A DNA stretch of 64,000 nt from Imhoffiella purpurea (GCF_000585215.1 NZ_AONC01000023.1:1-64000), one strand, 5' to 3'; positions 1 to 9,947 are shown, counted from the stretch's first letter. The notes: generated by a model from the letters alone, not told the origin. Translations and numbers: made by a program.

Positions 1-2502
1 GCAACGGAAACTCCGACGACGAATCCAGTCTTGTGTCGCAATCAAACAAGGAATGTGTGCGAAACTGGTCTGAGATATGGGTAAAGGGATGGCGGGGGCA
101 GCAGGTGACGGGATTTCATCTTCGTTGCCTTGCTTACTCCTCTCGGCCCCGAGCGGCTTGAGCAGCATGATCAGGGCGGGGGCGAAGAAGAGATCCGCCA
201 GCAGGGCCCAGGTGAAGGCGAAGCCGAACAGGAGCCCGAGCTTGAAGAAGCCGAGCAGCGCGGAGGTCAGGAAGACCCCGTTGCCGATGATCAGAATCAG
301 GGTGGTGAAGGTCAGGGGGCGACCGACGCTGCTCAGGGTGTCTCGCAGTGCCTGGTCGTAATTCCCGCTGCGGTTGAACTCCGCCTTGAAGCGGGTGAAG
401 AAATGGATGGTGTCGTCGACGGCCACGCCGATGATGACGGCGGCGAAGCTGATGGTGATGACGTCCAGATACCAGCCCATCAGGCCCATGAATCCCATGG
501 TGACGAACACGGGCAGTAGGTTCGGGATCATGCTGATGAGTCCGAGCCGGACGGAGCGCAGCACCAGGATCATCACCAGGGTGATCGCGGAGAGCGCGGC
601 GATGAAGCTGTTGCGCTGTCCCTCGAAGAGGATGTCGTTCAGGGCCAGATAGTTTCGCATGCCGCCCGCCTCGACGATCTCCACATCGCCATCGGGAAAC
701 AGCTCCGCGACCTTCGCACGCATGAAATCGGACAGCGCCCGTGCGTCGGCGGTGTCGAGCGACTTGATCTTGAGGGTCAGTCTGGCCTGGTCGTAGGTGA
801 AGCCGACCAGACGATCCAGGGTGTTGCCGCCGGAGGTTTCGTAGAGGAAGAGGTACTGAGCCAGTGCCTCGCGCGTATCCGGCAGACGGTAGGCGTCTGG
901 ATGGTTGCCATGCAGTGCCCGATGCATCTTCTTGAGGACCCGGGTGACGGAGACGCTCTTGGTCACCAGCGGATGCGCCTCCGCGGCCAGCATCAGCCGG
1001 TCGAGCCGGGCCATGAATTCCGGGTCCTTCACCCCGGATGCCGTTCCGGTATCGAGCAGATATTCCAGCGAATAGGCCGCTCCGAGCCGCTCGTCGACCA
1101 GGTCCAGGGTCTGCCGCAGGGGCTCGCTCTTGAAGATCAGCTTGGAGGTGTTGGATTCGACCTTGATCAGCGTGAAGCCCCAGACGGTCACCGCCAGCAG
1201 GACGGAGAAGACGAGGACGATCTTGCGCGGGTGTCCGACGACGCCGCGGTGAACCAGCCGCAGCCAGCGATCGAAGACGTCTCCGGCACCGCCCCTGTCA
1301 CGCCTTCTGGCGCTCGGCTTCGGGTGTTTGCCGCCGAACGAGTAGAGGATGGGGACCAGGATGAGGGTCAGCACGAAGGCATAGAAGACGCCGCAGGCGA
1401 CATAGATCCCCATTTCCCGAAACGGCTTCACATGGGTGGTCAGATAGGCGAAAAAGCCGATGCCGGTGGTCAGCGACGTCAGCAGGATGGGGCCGCCCAC
1501 CTCGCCGAACGCCTCCTTCAGGGCCTGGATCCGCGAGACGCCGCGGTCGATCCGATCGTGGAAGGCGGCGATGCCGTGCATCGAGTCCCCGATGCCCACG
1601 CAGATCAGCATGATCGGCAGGGCGATGCTCAGCAGGTTCATCGTCAGACCGAGCGCGCCGATGGTTCCGATGGTCCAGAACACCGCGATCACGGTCACCG
1701 TCAGTGGAACCAGCACGCCCCTGGGTCCCCGGGCCAGCCAGAGCAGCAGGACGGCCATGACCAGGACGACGGTCATGAATAGCTTGGAGGTCTGCTGTTT
1801 GGCGAGGGCGTCGTATTGGTAGCTGAAATGCGGGGCCCCGGCCACATAGGGTTGGAGCGCGGCGTAGGCCGGCTCGGCCAATACCTTGTCGACGGCCTCC
1901 GCGACGCTGTATCTCGGGTTGGAATCCTCTTCCTCGTCGGGATAGGCGCCGAGTTCGATCAGCATGGCGAGCACGCTGCCGTCCCGTGCGATGAGGTTGT
2001 CGACGAATTCCTCTTCCGCCAGGGCCTCACGCAGTCTGGCTTCGATGTCCGCCGACGTCCGGGGGATCTCGGGCATGAAGTCCTCGATCACCACCTCCTG
2101 CTCCGCACCTCCGGTCCCCAGGATGCGCTCCACGTTGCCGAGCCAGGTCACCTTGTCGGCATAGGGCACGGTCTCCATGAAGCGCTCGGGCAATGAGGAC
2201 AGGGTCCTCAGGTTCTCCGGCGTGAAGGGCGTTCGCTCCTGGGTGAAGAGCAGATAGACGAACTCGTAGTTGCCGAAGACCGTGTCGAAGCGCGCCTTCG
2301 CCTCGAGGACGCTGTGTCCCTCGACGAACCAGATATCGCTGGAATTGTCGAACCGGACCTTGGACATCTGCATGCCGAACAGAACCGATATGGCCAGGAC
2401 GAGGCCCAGCCAGAGCCAGCGAAAACGGATCATGTGACCCGCCACCGCCGTCCAGAAACGGCTGTAGCCGCCGATGTCTTCGTTCTCCAGTGTATTTGCC
2501 AT
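1..2502 (-). CDS. MMPL/RND-family inner-membrane transporter, C-terminus beyond the left edge
   Basis: This is the 5' part (834 codons) of an RND/MMPL-type transporter; the frame stays open to base 1, so no stop codon is seen. Two halves are visible, each a transmembrane helix, a periplasmic loop and a bundle of five helices. The second half carries the family motif VDDTIHFF, and the first half has the matching ICVGIGDSMH segment. The ATG at 2502 is 20 bp after the barrel gene stop, so it is the last gene of a unit running LolA-like, barrel, MMPL. Relatives move lipids, hopanoids or other hydrophobic molecules across the envelope; the substrate here is unknown. A close paralogue lies at 14332-16710. 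The last 30 or so codons before the edge look unlike the family and may be a variable tail. Confidence 0.88.
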   Translation of the reverse strand, partial: MANTLENEDIGGYSRFWTAVAGHMIRFRWLWLGLVLAISVLFGMQMSKVRFDNSSDIWFVEGHSVLEAKARFDTVFGNYEFVYLLFTQERTPFTPENLRTLSSLPERFMETVPYADKVTWLGNVERILGTGGAEQEVVIEDFMPEIPRTSADIEARLREALAEEEFVDNLIARDGSVLAMLIELGAYPDEEEDSNPRYSVAEAVDKVLAEPAYAALQPYVAGAPHFSYQYDALAKQQTSKLFMTVVLVMAVLLLWLARGPRGVLVPLTVTVIAVFWTIGTIGALGLTMNLLSIALPIMLICVGIGDSMHGIAAFHDRIDRGVSRIQALKEAFGEVGGPILLTSLTTGIGFFAYLTTHVKPFREMGIYVACGVFYAFVLTLILVPILYSFGGKHPKPSARRRDRGGAGDVFDRWLRLVHRGVVGHPRKIVLVFSVLLAVTVWGFTLIKVESNTSKLIFKSEPLRQTLDLVDERLGAAYSLEYLLDTGTASGVKDPEFMARLDRLMLAAEAHPLVTKSVSVTRVLKKMHRALHGNHPDAYRLPDTREALAQYLFLYETSGGNTLDRLVGFTYDQARLTLKIKSLDTADARALSDFMRAKVAELFPDGDVEIVEAGGMRNYLALNDILFEGQRNSFIAALSAITLVMILVLRSVRLGLISMIPNLLPVFVTMGFMGLMGWYLDVITISFAAVIIGVAVDDTIHFFTRFKAEFNRSGNYDQALRDTLSSVGRPLTFTTLILIIGNGVFLTSALLGFFKLGLLFGFAFTWALLADLFFAPALIMLLKPLGAERSKQGNEDEIPSPAAPAIPLPISQTSFAHIPCLIATQDWIRRRSFRC

Positions 2503-2522
2503 GAGTCGTCGTCTTCCTGAGG

Positions 2523-3983
2523 TCAAAAGCTGTATCGCAGCCGAATGTTCAGCATGTCGTTGTCCGCGAACTGCCCGTAACGGCTGTCCTCGGGTCCCTC
2601 GAACAGGAGCAGCGAGGCCCCGAGCAGCCAGTCGTCGCCGAGGCGGTATTCGGCATAGGGTTCGAAGGTCCAGCCCTCGTTCGCGAACGAGGCCACGCCC
2701 CGGATGCCGGCCTCCAGATCGTCCTGAAGAAAGAGATCGTGGATCTCGTAGGTCATGCCGTGGTCGTAGGACTCGCCGGCCAGGTCCGCGGCATCCGGGA
2801 TCGAGGTGAAGTAGTACTGCAGGTTGGTATAGAGGTTGATGCCGAAGGTCCGGTCGATCCCGACGACCCCCTCGACCACCGAGCGTCTGTCGTACCCAGG
2901 CGTTGCCTTGTCGTCGCGCAGCATCATCGGCAGATCCGGCTTGAGGGACAGCTCGCCGCGGATGGTCGAACGCTCCAGTCCCTTGGCGACATTGATGCCG
3001 AATGCGGAGAAGGTCGGATGAATGGGGGTGAGGCGCGGGATGGCCGTGCCGTTTGAATCCAGTACCAGATCGCGGGCGAGCACGGCTGAATCGAGGCGTC
3101 CATGGAAGCCGATGAGCGCCAGGTCCCAGCCGGAGGTGGTCACGGCGAGACGGACCCCGAACTCGGCATCGTTCCAGAGGTCGTCGGGCTTCTGCTGATC
3201 CGCGAAGATCAGCTGCCCCTGGGCGTCCGCCTTGCGCAGCTCCTTGAGCGCATAACCCTCCCAGGCCGAGCCCGGGGCGTTCAGCTCGTCGACCTGGGCC
3301 AACGGGATCACCACCGCCTCCAGCGTGGCCTCCTGCAGGGGGCCGACGGCGGGAAGTCGGAAAATTGCCTGTCCGAGCACCACGGGCACCCGGCTGTCCG
3401 CCCGGCCGGAGGCGATGGGATCGCGGTAGTCGAGCGGATTGATGAGGTCGAGCGGATTGATGCCGTCGCCCATGCCCCAGCGCAGCATCTTGCGCCCGAT
3501 CACCAGATCCAGATCGTCGCTATCCAGGGTGACGAAGACCTCCTCGGCGTGCAGGCGCAGGGTGTCGTGGTCGTCGGACAGATCGGCCGCCGCCGGGTCG
3601 ATGTCGAGGGCGCCGGAGGCGAAGAAGCGGACCTCGCCGAGGTTCCCGGCCGTGCCCTCCGGCAGCAGGGTGCCGTCGGCCTCGAGCCAGAGCCGCTGGC
3701 GGGTCGAGATGGCCGCCTGGTTCGCTCCGGTGCGGATCTGATCGCGGCTCTCGAGATAGCCGTGCAGGGTGAGATCCGGCGACCGTCCCGGCTCGATCTG
3801 CGCGGCCTGACCGGGTTCGGCCGGTTGGGGGGCCGACTCGAGCGCGGCAAAGGGATCCGTCTCCGATCCCGAGCCGAAGGGGTCTCCGCCGAGGCCGCCG
3901 GCGGGCGCCGGTTCCCGTGCATGGGCCGAGGTCGCCAGCGGAATCAGCAGGGCGAAACAGGCTGCGAGCCGAGCTTTCGTCAC
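2523..3983 (-). CDS. Outer-membrane beta-barrel protein of the MMPL/LolA-like module
   Basis: A 486-residue protein with an N-terminal signal peptide (ARLAACFALLIPLATSAHA), a Gly/Pro-rich linker, then alternating amphipathic strands ending in an aromatic C-terminus (RLRYSF) typical of outer-membrane barrels. It contains the motif WGMGDGINPLDLINP, also present in the paralogue at 16711-17973 as WGVADGRNTMDLINP, so both belong to one family, perhaps related to DUF1302-type barrels. The GTG at 3983 is chosen because it directly precedes the signal peptide and lies 11 bp after the LolA-like gene stop; the upstream extension of the frame only shadows that gene. It is probably the outer-membrane channel for the MMPL pump next to it. 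The cargo is unknown. Confidence 0.78.
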   Translation of the reverse strand: MTKARLAACFALLIPLATSAHAREPAPAGGLGGDPFGSGSETDPFAALESAPQPAEPGQAAQIEPGRSPDLTLHGYLESRDQIRTGANQAAISTRQRLWLEADGTLLPEGTAGNLGEVRFFASGALDIDPAAADLSDDHDTLRLHAEEVFVTLDSDDLDLVIGRKMLRWGMGDGINPLDLINPLDYRDPIASGRADSRVPVVLGQAIFRLPAVGPLQEATLEAVVIPLAQVDELNAPGSAWEGYALKELRKADAQGQLIFADQQKPDDLWNDAEFGVRLAVTTSGWDLALIGFHGRLDSAVLARDLVLDSNGTAIPRLTPIHPTFSAFGINVAKGLERSTIRGELSLKPDLPMMLRDDKATPGYDRRSVVEGVVGIDRTFGINLYTNLQYYFTSIPDAADLAGESYDHGMTYEIHDLFLQDDLEAGIRGVASFANEGWTFEPYAEYRLGDDWLLGASLLLFEGPEDSRYGQFADNDMLNIRLRYSF

Positions 3984-3994
3984 GTCCCGACCGT

Positions 3995-4777
3995 TCAGCG
4001 CTTCAGATTGCTCTGCAGGAACAGGGTGCCGTCCAGGCCCTGGTCGTAGACGATCTCCGAGCGTTGAAACAGGGTGCGGGTCTTGCGGCTCGGGGTCTCG
4101 AAGAGGCTCTTGGTGATGGTCCAGATGCCGCCGATCTGCTCGAATCCGCCGTGGGTGGCGGTCTTGAGGAGCTTGCCCCGCTTGTCGTAATACTCGACGC
4201 GCACAGGCAGATAGACATCCTTGTGGATGTACTGCACCCGCTTGGAATAGTTGGTGTCCTTCTTGAGTTCCGGGCGCGGGACGGACTCGATGACGAAACA
4301 CTCGGCACCGTTCAGCGTCTCGCTGCCGAGGAGGCGATGGGTATCGTCGTCGACGCCGCGATCCTCGATGTCCTCGTTGGCGAGGTCCGAGCGCATGAAG
4401 GACCCTTTCTTTCCGCCGCCGCTGATGCGCCGGACCAGGCTCTCGGCTGGGAGGAAGACCCACATGTCGTCCTCGCGCGCCGGGTCGTCGTAGGACCAGG
4501 TCAGGTAGGCGGTTCCGTAGACGTCGGCCGGTTCGACGAAGCGCACCAGGGTGCGCTCGTCCTTGAGATCGTCTCCGTACTGCTTGGTCCAGTTCTCCAT
4601 GCGCCGGACCAGCTTCTGGTTCCCCCGTTCGATGACCATGGTGGAGAGCATCTTCGTGTCACGGCTGTCGTCCACCGCATCGACCTTGAGCATGATGTCG
4701 CGACCGTTCGGCTCGGCATGGGCGAGCCCGCAGAGCAGAAGCAACAGTGACGTCGATAGAATAGAAAGCCTGTTCAT
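3995..4777 (-). CDS. Outer membrane lipoprotein-sorting protein (LolA-like, PF17131 type)
   Basis: A 260-residue periplasmic protein with a clear signal peptide (LSILSTSLLLLLCGLAHA). The body matches the LolA-like fold seen next to MMPL transporters: MWVFLPAESLVRRISGGGKKG, the FMRSDLANED segment, and VRVEYYDKRGKLLKTA. The start is supported by GGAGC 8 nt upstream. It leads a tight three-gene unit with the barrel and MMPL genes, so it may ferry a lipid or other hydrophobic molecule through the periplasm. A paralogue at 18034-18834 shares the same motifs. The role is inferred from family and context. Confidence 0.82.
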   Translation of the reverse strand: MNRLSILSTSLLLLLCGLAHAEPNGRDIMLKVDAVDDSRDTKMLSTMVIERGNQKLVRRMENWTKQYGDDLKDERTLVRFVEPADVYGTAYLTWSYDDPAREDDMWVFLPAESLVRRISGGGKKGSFMRSDLANEDIEDRGVDDDTHRLLGSETLNGAECFVIESVPRPELKKDTNYSKRVQYIHKDVYLPVRVEYYDKRGKLLKTATHGGFEQIGGIWTITKSLFETPSRKTRTLFQRSEIVYDQGLDGTLFLQSNLKR

Positions 4778-4845
4778 GGCGGAAAGCTCCGGTTATTGAT
4801 GGGGGTATCTCTATTTGACTATTGGGAAAGCGCCGAGGTATTGCG

Positions 4846-6975
4846 TCAAAAATGGTGCCGCACCCCGATCCCGAATGTTCGAGGCTCCCCGAAGGTCGCC
4901 AATGCAAGGCTGGAGTTGGAAATGAAGGTGGTGATGTATCCTTCGTCGGTCAGGTTTTTTCCATAGGCGTATAGATCCCAGCCGTCGAACTGATAGCCGA
5001 TTCGTGCATCCAGCGTCGTATAGCCGTCCTGCTCGACGAACTCCTTGTTGGCGTCGTCGTAGAAATAGACATTCCCTTGGCTTTTCAGATCGAGACGCGA
5101 GTAGGCGCCCTTGGGATGGAACCAGGCCACGCCCAAGCTGGCGGTATAGGACGGGGTGTTCTGAATCTTTTCGCCGTCGTAGACGATTCCGCCGCCCGCG
5201 TCATAGTCGTCGTATTCGGCGTCGATGACCCCGAAGGCGCCGGTCAATTCGAGATTGCTGGTCGGAAGCCAGGACACCTCCAGCTCGGCCCCCTGGGAAT
5301 GGGCCTTCTTGGCGTTGTCGCCCAGATACATGGTCCCAACGGCCTTGTAGACATGGATATCCGTGATGTCCATGTAGAACAGGGAGGCCGCGATCCGGAA
5401 GCGATCCAGGTCCCCCTTGATTCCGACCTCGTAGTTGGTCGAGCGCTGCGGCTCGAAGCTGTTGTCCTCGGCGGTGCCCGCCGTGGCGAAGTAGTTGAAG
5501 CCTCCGGGCATATAGCCTTGCGAGTAGGAGACATAGGTCGTCCAGGCGTCGTCGAGGCGGTAGGAGAGGGCCAATTTGGGCAGAAAGGCGTCCCAGGATT
5601 TATCGCCCTCGAAGTGGTAATAGGGGGAACCGCTCATGCCCACCGGCAGGTAGAAGGTATCCAGGTCGATTTCCTTCTCGATATACTGCCAGCGGGCACC
5701 CGCGGTGAGCTCGATCCGATCGCCGATGGGGGCGATGATCTGGCCGAAGAGCGCATAGGTGTCGTTGTTCGAGACCGACACGGCGTTCATCTCATAATTG
5801 CCGATGAAGGCGTAGGTCTGCGGGTCGTAATTGGGGAACTGCTGGCCGTAAGGCCCCTGGTTTCTCTCCTCGGTATCGAAGTAGAGTCCCCCGACCCAGC
5901 GGATGCCGCTCTCGCTGTCGTTGGACAGGCGCAGCTCCTGGGTGTAGGTGTCGAGCTCCGTGTCGTTGAACTGCGTTAGACCCGCATAGAGCGGGTCGTT
6001 GCCGAAGTCCGCATCGTATTGGCCCTCGGTTTTCAGCAATCGATGGGACGTCACGGAGGTCAATGTCACGGGGCCGAAGTCGTGCGTGATCTTGAGGCTC
6101 TGGGCGTTGCTCTCGTATTCCTCGTAGGTGGGGACGTCGAAGGCGACCTTTTCCGCGTCATCTCGATCGAAGTCATCGATAGTGGCGCCGCTCGGCAGGC
6201 CGTAACCGTTGTTCCAGTGATTTTCGTGGTAGTCGTTCGAGAGCGTGAGCTTGATGCTCGTCCGCGCCGTCGGCTTGTAGAGCAGATAACCGCTGACTCG
6301 GCGGTCTTCCTCGGGATTGGCGTCCTTGTCCATCCCGGCGAGGGTGTTCTCGATCCATCCGTCGTCCTGCCAGTATTGCCCGTTCACCCCGGCGAAGAGG
6401 GTATCCTCGACGAGCGCGCCCGAGGCGTTGAACCAGCCGCGCATGAAATCGAAGCTGCCGTATTCCGCCCCCGCCTTGACCGACCAGGCGTTTTCCGGAT
6501 CCTGGGTGACGATCTTGATGACGCCGCCGATGGCGTCCTTGCCATAGAGGGTCCCCTGGGGACCGCGAAGCACCTCGATGCGGTCCACGTTGGCGAAGGA
6601 GGCGTCGAAGCCGTACCGGTCCGAATAGGGAATGCCGTCGATATAGATGACGACCGGGTTGTTGCTGGTGAACATCGAGTTATTCAGACCCCTGAAGTTC
6701 ACGGCGGCGCCGTGCTGGGGCTGGACGGACATATTGGGGACCTCGCCGATGAGGTCGACGACGTCCCGGATTCCCTTCTCCTCCAGGACGACCTCGTCGA
6801 TGACGGTGATGCTCTGCGGGACGTCCTGAATGTCCTCCTCCATCATGTTCGCGGTGACCGTGATGCTCTCCATCTCGATCCGCTGGCTCTCGGGCTCCTG
6901 GCCCCAGGAGGTGCATGGAGCCGCGAACGCATAGGTGCCGCTCAGCGCGCCAATGAGAACAGTCTGGTATTTCAT
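4846..6975 (-). CDS. TonB-dependent outer-membrane receptor
   Basis: A 709-residue receptor with a signal peptide, a TonB-box-like stretch (MESITVTANMM), a plug domain (VEVLRGPQGTLYGKDAIGG-type motif, about residues 60-180) and a 22-strand barrel ending in a Phe (RHHF). It is of the FecA/pesticin-receptor class that takes up iron chelates. The ATG at 6975 is preferred over an upstream TTG because it starts the signal peptide and has an AGG-rich leader. It lies between the DUF4198 gene and the LolA-like gene on the same strand, so it is probably cotranscribed with the ABC transporters. The ligand cannot be read from sequence. Confidence 0.9.
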   Translation of the reverse strand: MKYQTVLIGALSGTYAFAAPCTSWGQEPESQRIEMESITVTANMMEEDIQDVPQSITVIDEVVLEEKGIRDVVDLIGEVPNMSVQPQHGAAVNFRGLNNSMFTSNNPVVIYIDGIPYSDRYGFDASFANVDRIEVLRGPQGTLYGKDAIGGVIKIVTQDPENAWSVKAGAEYGSFDFMRGWFNASGALVEDTLFAGVNGQYWQDDGWIENTLAGMDKDANPEEDRRVSGYLLYKPTARTSIKLTLSNDYHENHWNNGYGLPSGATIDDFDRDDAEKVAFDVPTYEEYESNAQSLKITHDFGPVTLTSVTSHRLLKTEGQYDADFGNDPLYAGLTQFNDTELDTYTQELRLSNDSESGIRWVGGLYFDTEERNQGPYGQQFPNYDPQTYAFIGNYEMNAVSVSNNDTYALFGQIIAPIGDRIELTAGARWQYIEKEIDLDTFYLPVGMSGSPYYHFEGDKSWDAFLPKLALSYRLDDAWTTYVSYSQGYMPGGFNYFATAGTAEDNSFEPQRSTNYEVGIKGDLDRFRIAASLFYMDITDIHVYKAVGTMYLGDNAKKAHSQGAELEVSWLPTSNLELTGAFGVIDAEYDDYDAGGGIVYDGEKIQNTPSYTASLGVAWFHPKGAYSRLDLKSQGNVYFYDDANKEFVEQDGYTTLDARIGYQFDGWDLYAYGKNLTDEGYITTFISNSSLALATFGEPRTFGIGVRHHF

Positions 6976-7108
6976 TGCCTGCAACCTTGAGATTAACAAC
7001 CGCGTTCATCCAAAACCCGCCACGCCCCCGGCTGCTCGGTATCTCGCGGGTCGAGACCAAGCGCAGGCATCCGGGAGTTCGAGAATGCCGGTTCGGAGAG
7101 GCGGGGAC

Positions 7109-7135
7109 GGGAAACGCCATGAATCGGCGTTTCCC
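7109..7135. other. Perfect 10-bp stem-loop between DUF4198 and receptor genes
   Basis: GGGAAACGCC, a 7-nt loop, then GGCGTTTCCC: a perfect 10-bp inverted repeat in the 169-bp gap after the DUF4198 stop. There is no U-run on the minus strand after it, so it is more likely an RNA processing or partial termination element than a full terminator. Confidence 0.55.
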
Positions 7136-7144
7136 TCGGGGCAA

Positions 7145-8029
7145 TTACTTGACGTTGAAGGTCAAGCTGGCTCCGGTGTAGACGTGCTCGGCCTTGCCCT
7201 GCAGGTCCGCGAGCGGGCCATCCGGGGTGACGTCGTCCTTGTGGCTCACAGAGATCATCCATTGCCCGGCGCTCTGGACGCGGAATTGCGCCTTGCCCTC
7301 CTTGATGTAGGACATCAGGTAGAAGCCGTCGCTTTGGCCGAAGCTGCTGGAGTGCGCCGTGATGTACTCGATGCTCTTGGCCGTCGCATTCAGGGGCTCG
7401 CCGTAGAAGAGCACCTCTACCTCGACCAGATCGCCGACATGGAGATCGCTCAGGTCGGTGCGCGGAACGATTTCAAGGGCGTGACCCAGGGGCTCGGGGG
7501 CGGTCCATTCGCCCGCCGTCAGGTAGGACTTGGCGAAGGCCTGGTATTTCACCGACATCAGGACCTTCTCGATGTCGTCGAGCTGATCCTTGGACTTGAG
7601 CTTCATCCGCTGCCTGCCGTCCTTGTCGATGTACTGGGTGTAGAAGGTGGGCTTGGACACGGCGCTCAATTGATAGACGCCCTTGGCGCTGCCCTCTTTG
7701 AGGGCGATCTTCTGGGTGCCCAGGTCTCCGGCGAAGAGATCGAAATTGTCGGTCTCGAGCTCCGGGGTGCTCAGCTTGAATTCCGGAACCAGGAGGGCGG
7801 TCTTCTCGAGGGCCGGGTCGAACAGCTCGAAGCGTTCGATGGCGATGCGCCCGTTGGGGGAGGTGAGGAGGTCGTCCATGGGCAGGGCATGGCCCCATCC
7901 CAGGGACACCATGGTGTGTCCGGGCTCGTGGGCATGGGACTCGAAGGAATTGATCCAGACGGAATGGGCCTGGACCTGCGCGGTCGCCGATAGGGTGGCG
8001 GCGGCCAGCAGGGCGGAGATTCGGTTCAT
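7145..8029 (-). CDS. DUF4198-family periplasmic protein
   Basis: A 294-residue protein with a signal peptide (ISALLAAATLSATAQVQA) followed at once by HSVWIN, the typical mature start of DUF4198 proteins, where the early His may bind metal. The C-terminal half (about residues 185-290) resembles an Ig-like beta domain with VGDLVEVEVLFYGEPL. DUF4198 proteins are commonly linked to TonB-dependent receptors and to nickel, cobalt or iron uptake. It sits 37 bp after the YbtQ-like ABC gene and before a receptor gene, so a periplasmic metal- or metallophore-handling role is likely but unproven. Confidence 0.8.
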   Translation of the reverse strand: MNRISALLAAATLSATAQVQAHSVWINSFESHAHEPGHTMVSLGWGHALPMDDLLTSPNGRIAIERFELFDPALEKTALLVPEFKLSTPELETDNFDLFAGDLGTQKIALKEGSAKGVYQLSAVSKPTFYTQYIDKDGRQRMKLKSKDQLDDIEKVLMSVKYQAFAKSYLTAGEWTAPEPLGHALEIVPRTDLSDLHVGDLVEVEVLFYGEPLNATAKSIEYITAHSSSFGQSDGFYLMSYIKEGKAQFRVQSAGQWMISVSHKDDVTPDGPLADLQGKAEHVYTGASLTFNVK

Positions 8030-8066
8030 GTGGTGACCTCGTTGTTGCGTGATGGATGGGCGTGCG

Positions 8067-9947
8067 TCAGCGCGGCTCGCTAGCAGCGCTGTTTGGAATG
8101 GTTTGGGAGTCGGTCGGGGGCAGGGTGTCGCGGTCCGGCTCCGTCTCGATCAGATGCCAGGCCTTGGCGCGCTGCTGGGCGTTCCACATGGCGCGGTAGC
8201 GTCTGCCGGCGGCGAGCAGGTCGGCGTGCCGGCCCTGCTCGACCAGACGCCCGTCCTCGAGCACCAGGATGGCGTCGGCGCCGGCGATGGTGGACAGCCG
8301 GTGGGCGATGACGATGACCGTCTTGTCGCGCACCAGTGCGTCGATCGCCTCCTGCACGGAGCGCTCGCTCTCGGTGTCGAGTGCGGCGGTCGGCTCGTCG
8401 AGAACCACGATGGGGGCCTGCTTGAGCAGGGCGCGGGCGATGGAGATGCGCTGACGCTCGCCGCCGGAGAGGCGTCCGCCGATGTCGCCGAGAGGCGTGT
8501 CCCAGCCCTGGGGCAGACGCTCGATGAAGTCCAGGCAGCGGGCGGCGCGGGCCGCGGCCTCGACCTCGGCGTCGCTGGCGTCGGGCCGGGCCATGCGGAT
8601 GTTGGCCAGCACCGTGTCGTCGAACAGATAGACGTCCTGGAAGACGACCGAGATCAGGCCGTTCAGCGTCTCGGGCGGGATGGCGCGCACGTCGACCCCG
8701 CCGATGGCGACTGTGCCCCGCTGCGGGTCGGCATGGCGCATCAGCAATCGGGTCAGGGTCGATTTGCCCGAGCCCGAGGGGCCGACCAGCGCCGTCATCC
8801 GCCGTGCCGGCAGTTCGGCGTCCAGGTCGCGGATCACGGGACGATCGCCCTGTGCATAGCCGAAGGTCACGCCCGAGAAGGCGATGTCGAACTCCGTCGG
8901 CACCGCCGTCGGCGTGCGCTGCGGCAGGGGTTCGATGGCGAGCAGGGCCTCGATGCGCTCGAGCGCCGTCTCGATCAGTTCGAGGATGGCGGTGTAGTTG
9001 ACGAAATTGGCCAGCGGTTCGGCGAAGCGCGAGACCATCACCAGCAGTGCCGCCAGGACCGCGACATCGAGCGTGCCGGCGATCGCCCAGGTGACGCCGA
9101 CGGCGACGACCAGCAGCAGTCCGAGCTCCACCAGGCTCGCGATCAGCACCTTGGGCCGGTTGCCGGCGCGCTGGGCCCGGCTCTGCACCAGACGCAGCTC
9201 CTCGAATCCCTCCTGCAGGCTGGCCGCCCGCTCCCCGGCGCAGCGCGCGGCGCGCAGCACCGGCAGTCCCTGGGTGTATTCGAGGATGTCCCCGTTGATG
9301 CGCTGGTGCGTCTCGGCGAGACGGCGCATGTTGCGGGCGAAGATCGGTCGGCGCCAGCGGTAGAGCGGGAGGATGGTCGGGAAGATCAGCAGCAGGATCA
9401 GACCCATGCGCCAGTCGACGAAGAGTGTGGCCAGTGCCGCGACCAAGGGGGTGACGATGGCGCCCAGGATCAGATTCACCACCGTGAGCAGATAGTTGAG
9501 GTTCTCGTCGACGTTGCCGAGCAGGGTCGAGCTGACCTCTCCGGTGCGTTTGTCCTGCAGCCGCTCCAGGGGCATGCGGCGCAGCTGCTCGCCGAGCCGG
9601 GTGCGCAGCTCATGGGTCGCGGCGGCCATGTGGCCGTCGAAATCGAAGCCCTGGGCGCGCCAGCGCGCGACCGTCGCCAGTCCCATCAGGGCGGTCATGA
9701 CGGCGAGCCAGGTCCAGACGGCCGGCCAGTCCGGATCCGGCAGGACGGACGAGAAGAGCGGCAGCAGACAGGCCAATGCCAGGCCCTGGAGCGCGGCGGC
9801 GATGGTCAGTCCGAGCAGGGCCGCCCGTAGCTCGGCGGCGCGCGTGCCGGAGCTGCGCAGGAGCTGGCGGTAGGTCTTGAGCCAGGGCGTGATGGGGCGC
9901 GGACCCGAGCTCGAGGCCGGCATGGTCGGGCTGGAGTCGGTCGTCAT
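8067..9947 (-). CDS. ABC transporter, fused membrane and ATPase domains (YbtQ/IrtB-like)
   Basis: A 626-residue half-transporter: six transmembrane helices (about residues 30-320), then an ATPase domain with Walker A GPSGSGKST (about residue 387), signature LSGGERQR and Walker B IVVLDEPTAALD. It overlaps the preceding ABC gene by ATGA at 9944-9947, so the two are translationally coupled and probably form a heterodimer. Pairs of this kind (YbtP/YbtQ, IrtA/IrtB) have the exporter fold but import ferric siderophores across the inner membrane. The surrounding receptors and Fur-like sites agree with that. An export role cannot be excluded. Confidence 0.85.
   Translation of the reverse strand: MTTDSSPTMPASSSGPRPITPWLKTYRQLLRSSGTRAAELRAALLGLTIAAALQGLALACLLPLFSSVLPDPDWPAVWTWLAVMTALMGLATVARWRAQGFDFDGHMAAATHELRTRLGEQLRRMPLERLQDKRTGEVSSTLLGNVDENLNYLLTVVNLILGAIVTPLVAALATLFVDWRMGLILLLIFPTILPLYRWRRPIFARNMRRLAETHQRINGDILEYTQGLPVLRAARCAGERAASLQEGFEELRLVQSRAQRAGNRPKVLIASLVELGLLLVVAVGVTWAIAGTLDVAVLAALLVMVSRFAEPLANFVNYTAILELIETALERIEALLAIEPLPQRTPTAVPTEFDIAFSGVTFGYAQGDRPVIRDLDAELPARRMTALVGPSGSGKSTLTRLLMRHADPQRGTVAIGGVDVRAIPPETLNGLISVVFQDVYLFDDTVLANIRMARPDASDAEVEAAARAARCLDFIERLPQGWDTPLGDIGGRLSGGERQRISIARALLKQAPIVVLDEPTAALDTESERSVQEAIDALVRDKTVIVIAHRLSTIAGADAILVLEDGRLVEQGRHADLLAAGRRYRAMWNAQQRAKAWHLIETEPDRDTLPPTDSQTIPNSAASEPR

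Noticed and set aside
901..1782. Plus-strand frame of 293 codons inside the left-edge MMPL gene
   Set aside because: Asp/Gln/His-rich antisense shadow of an unmistakable RND transporter.
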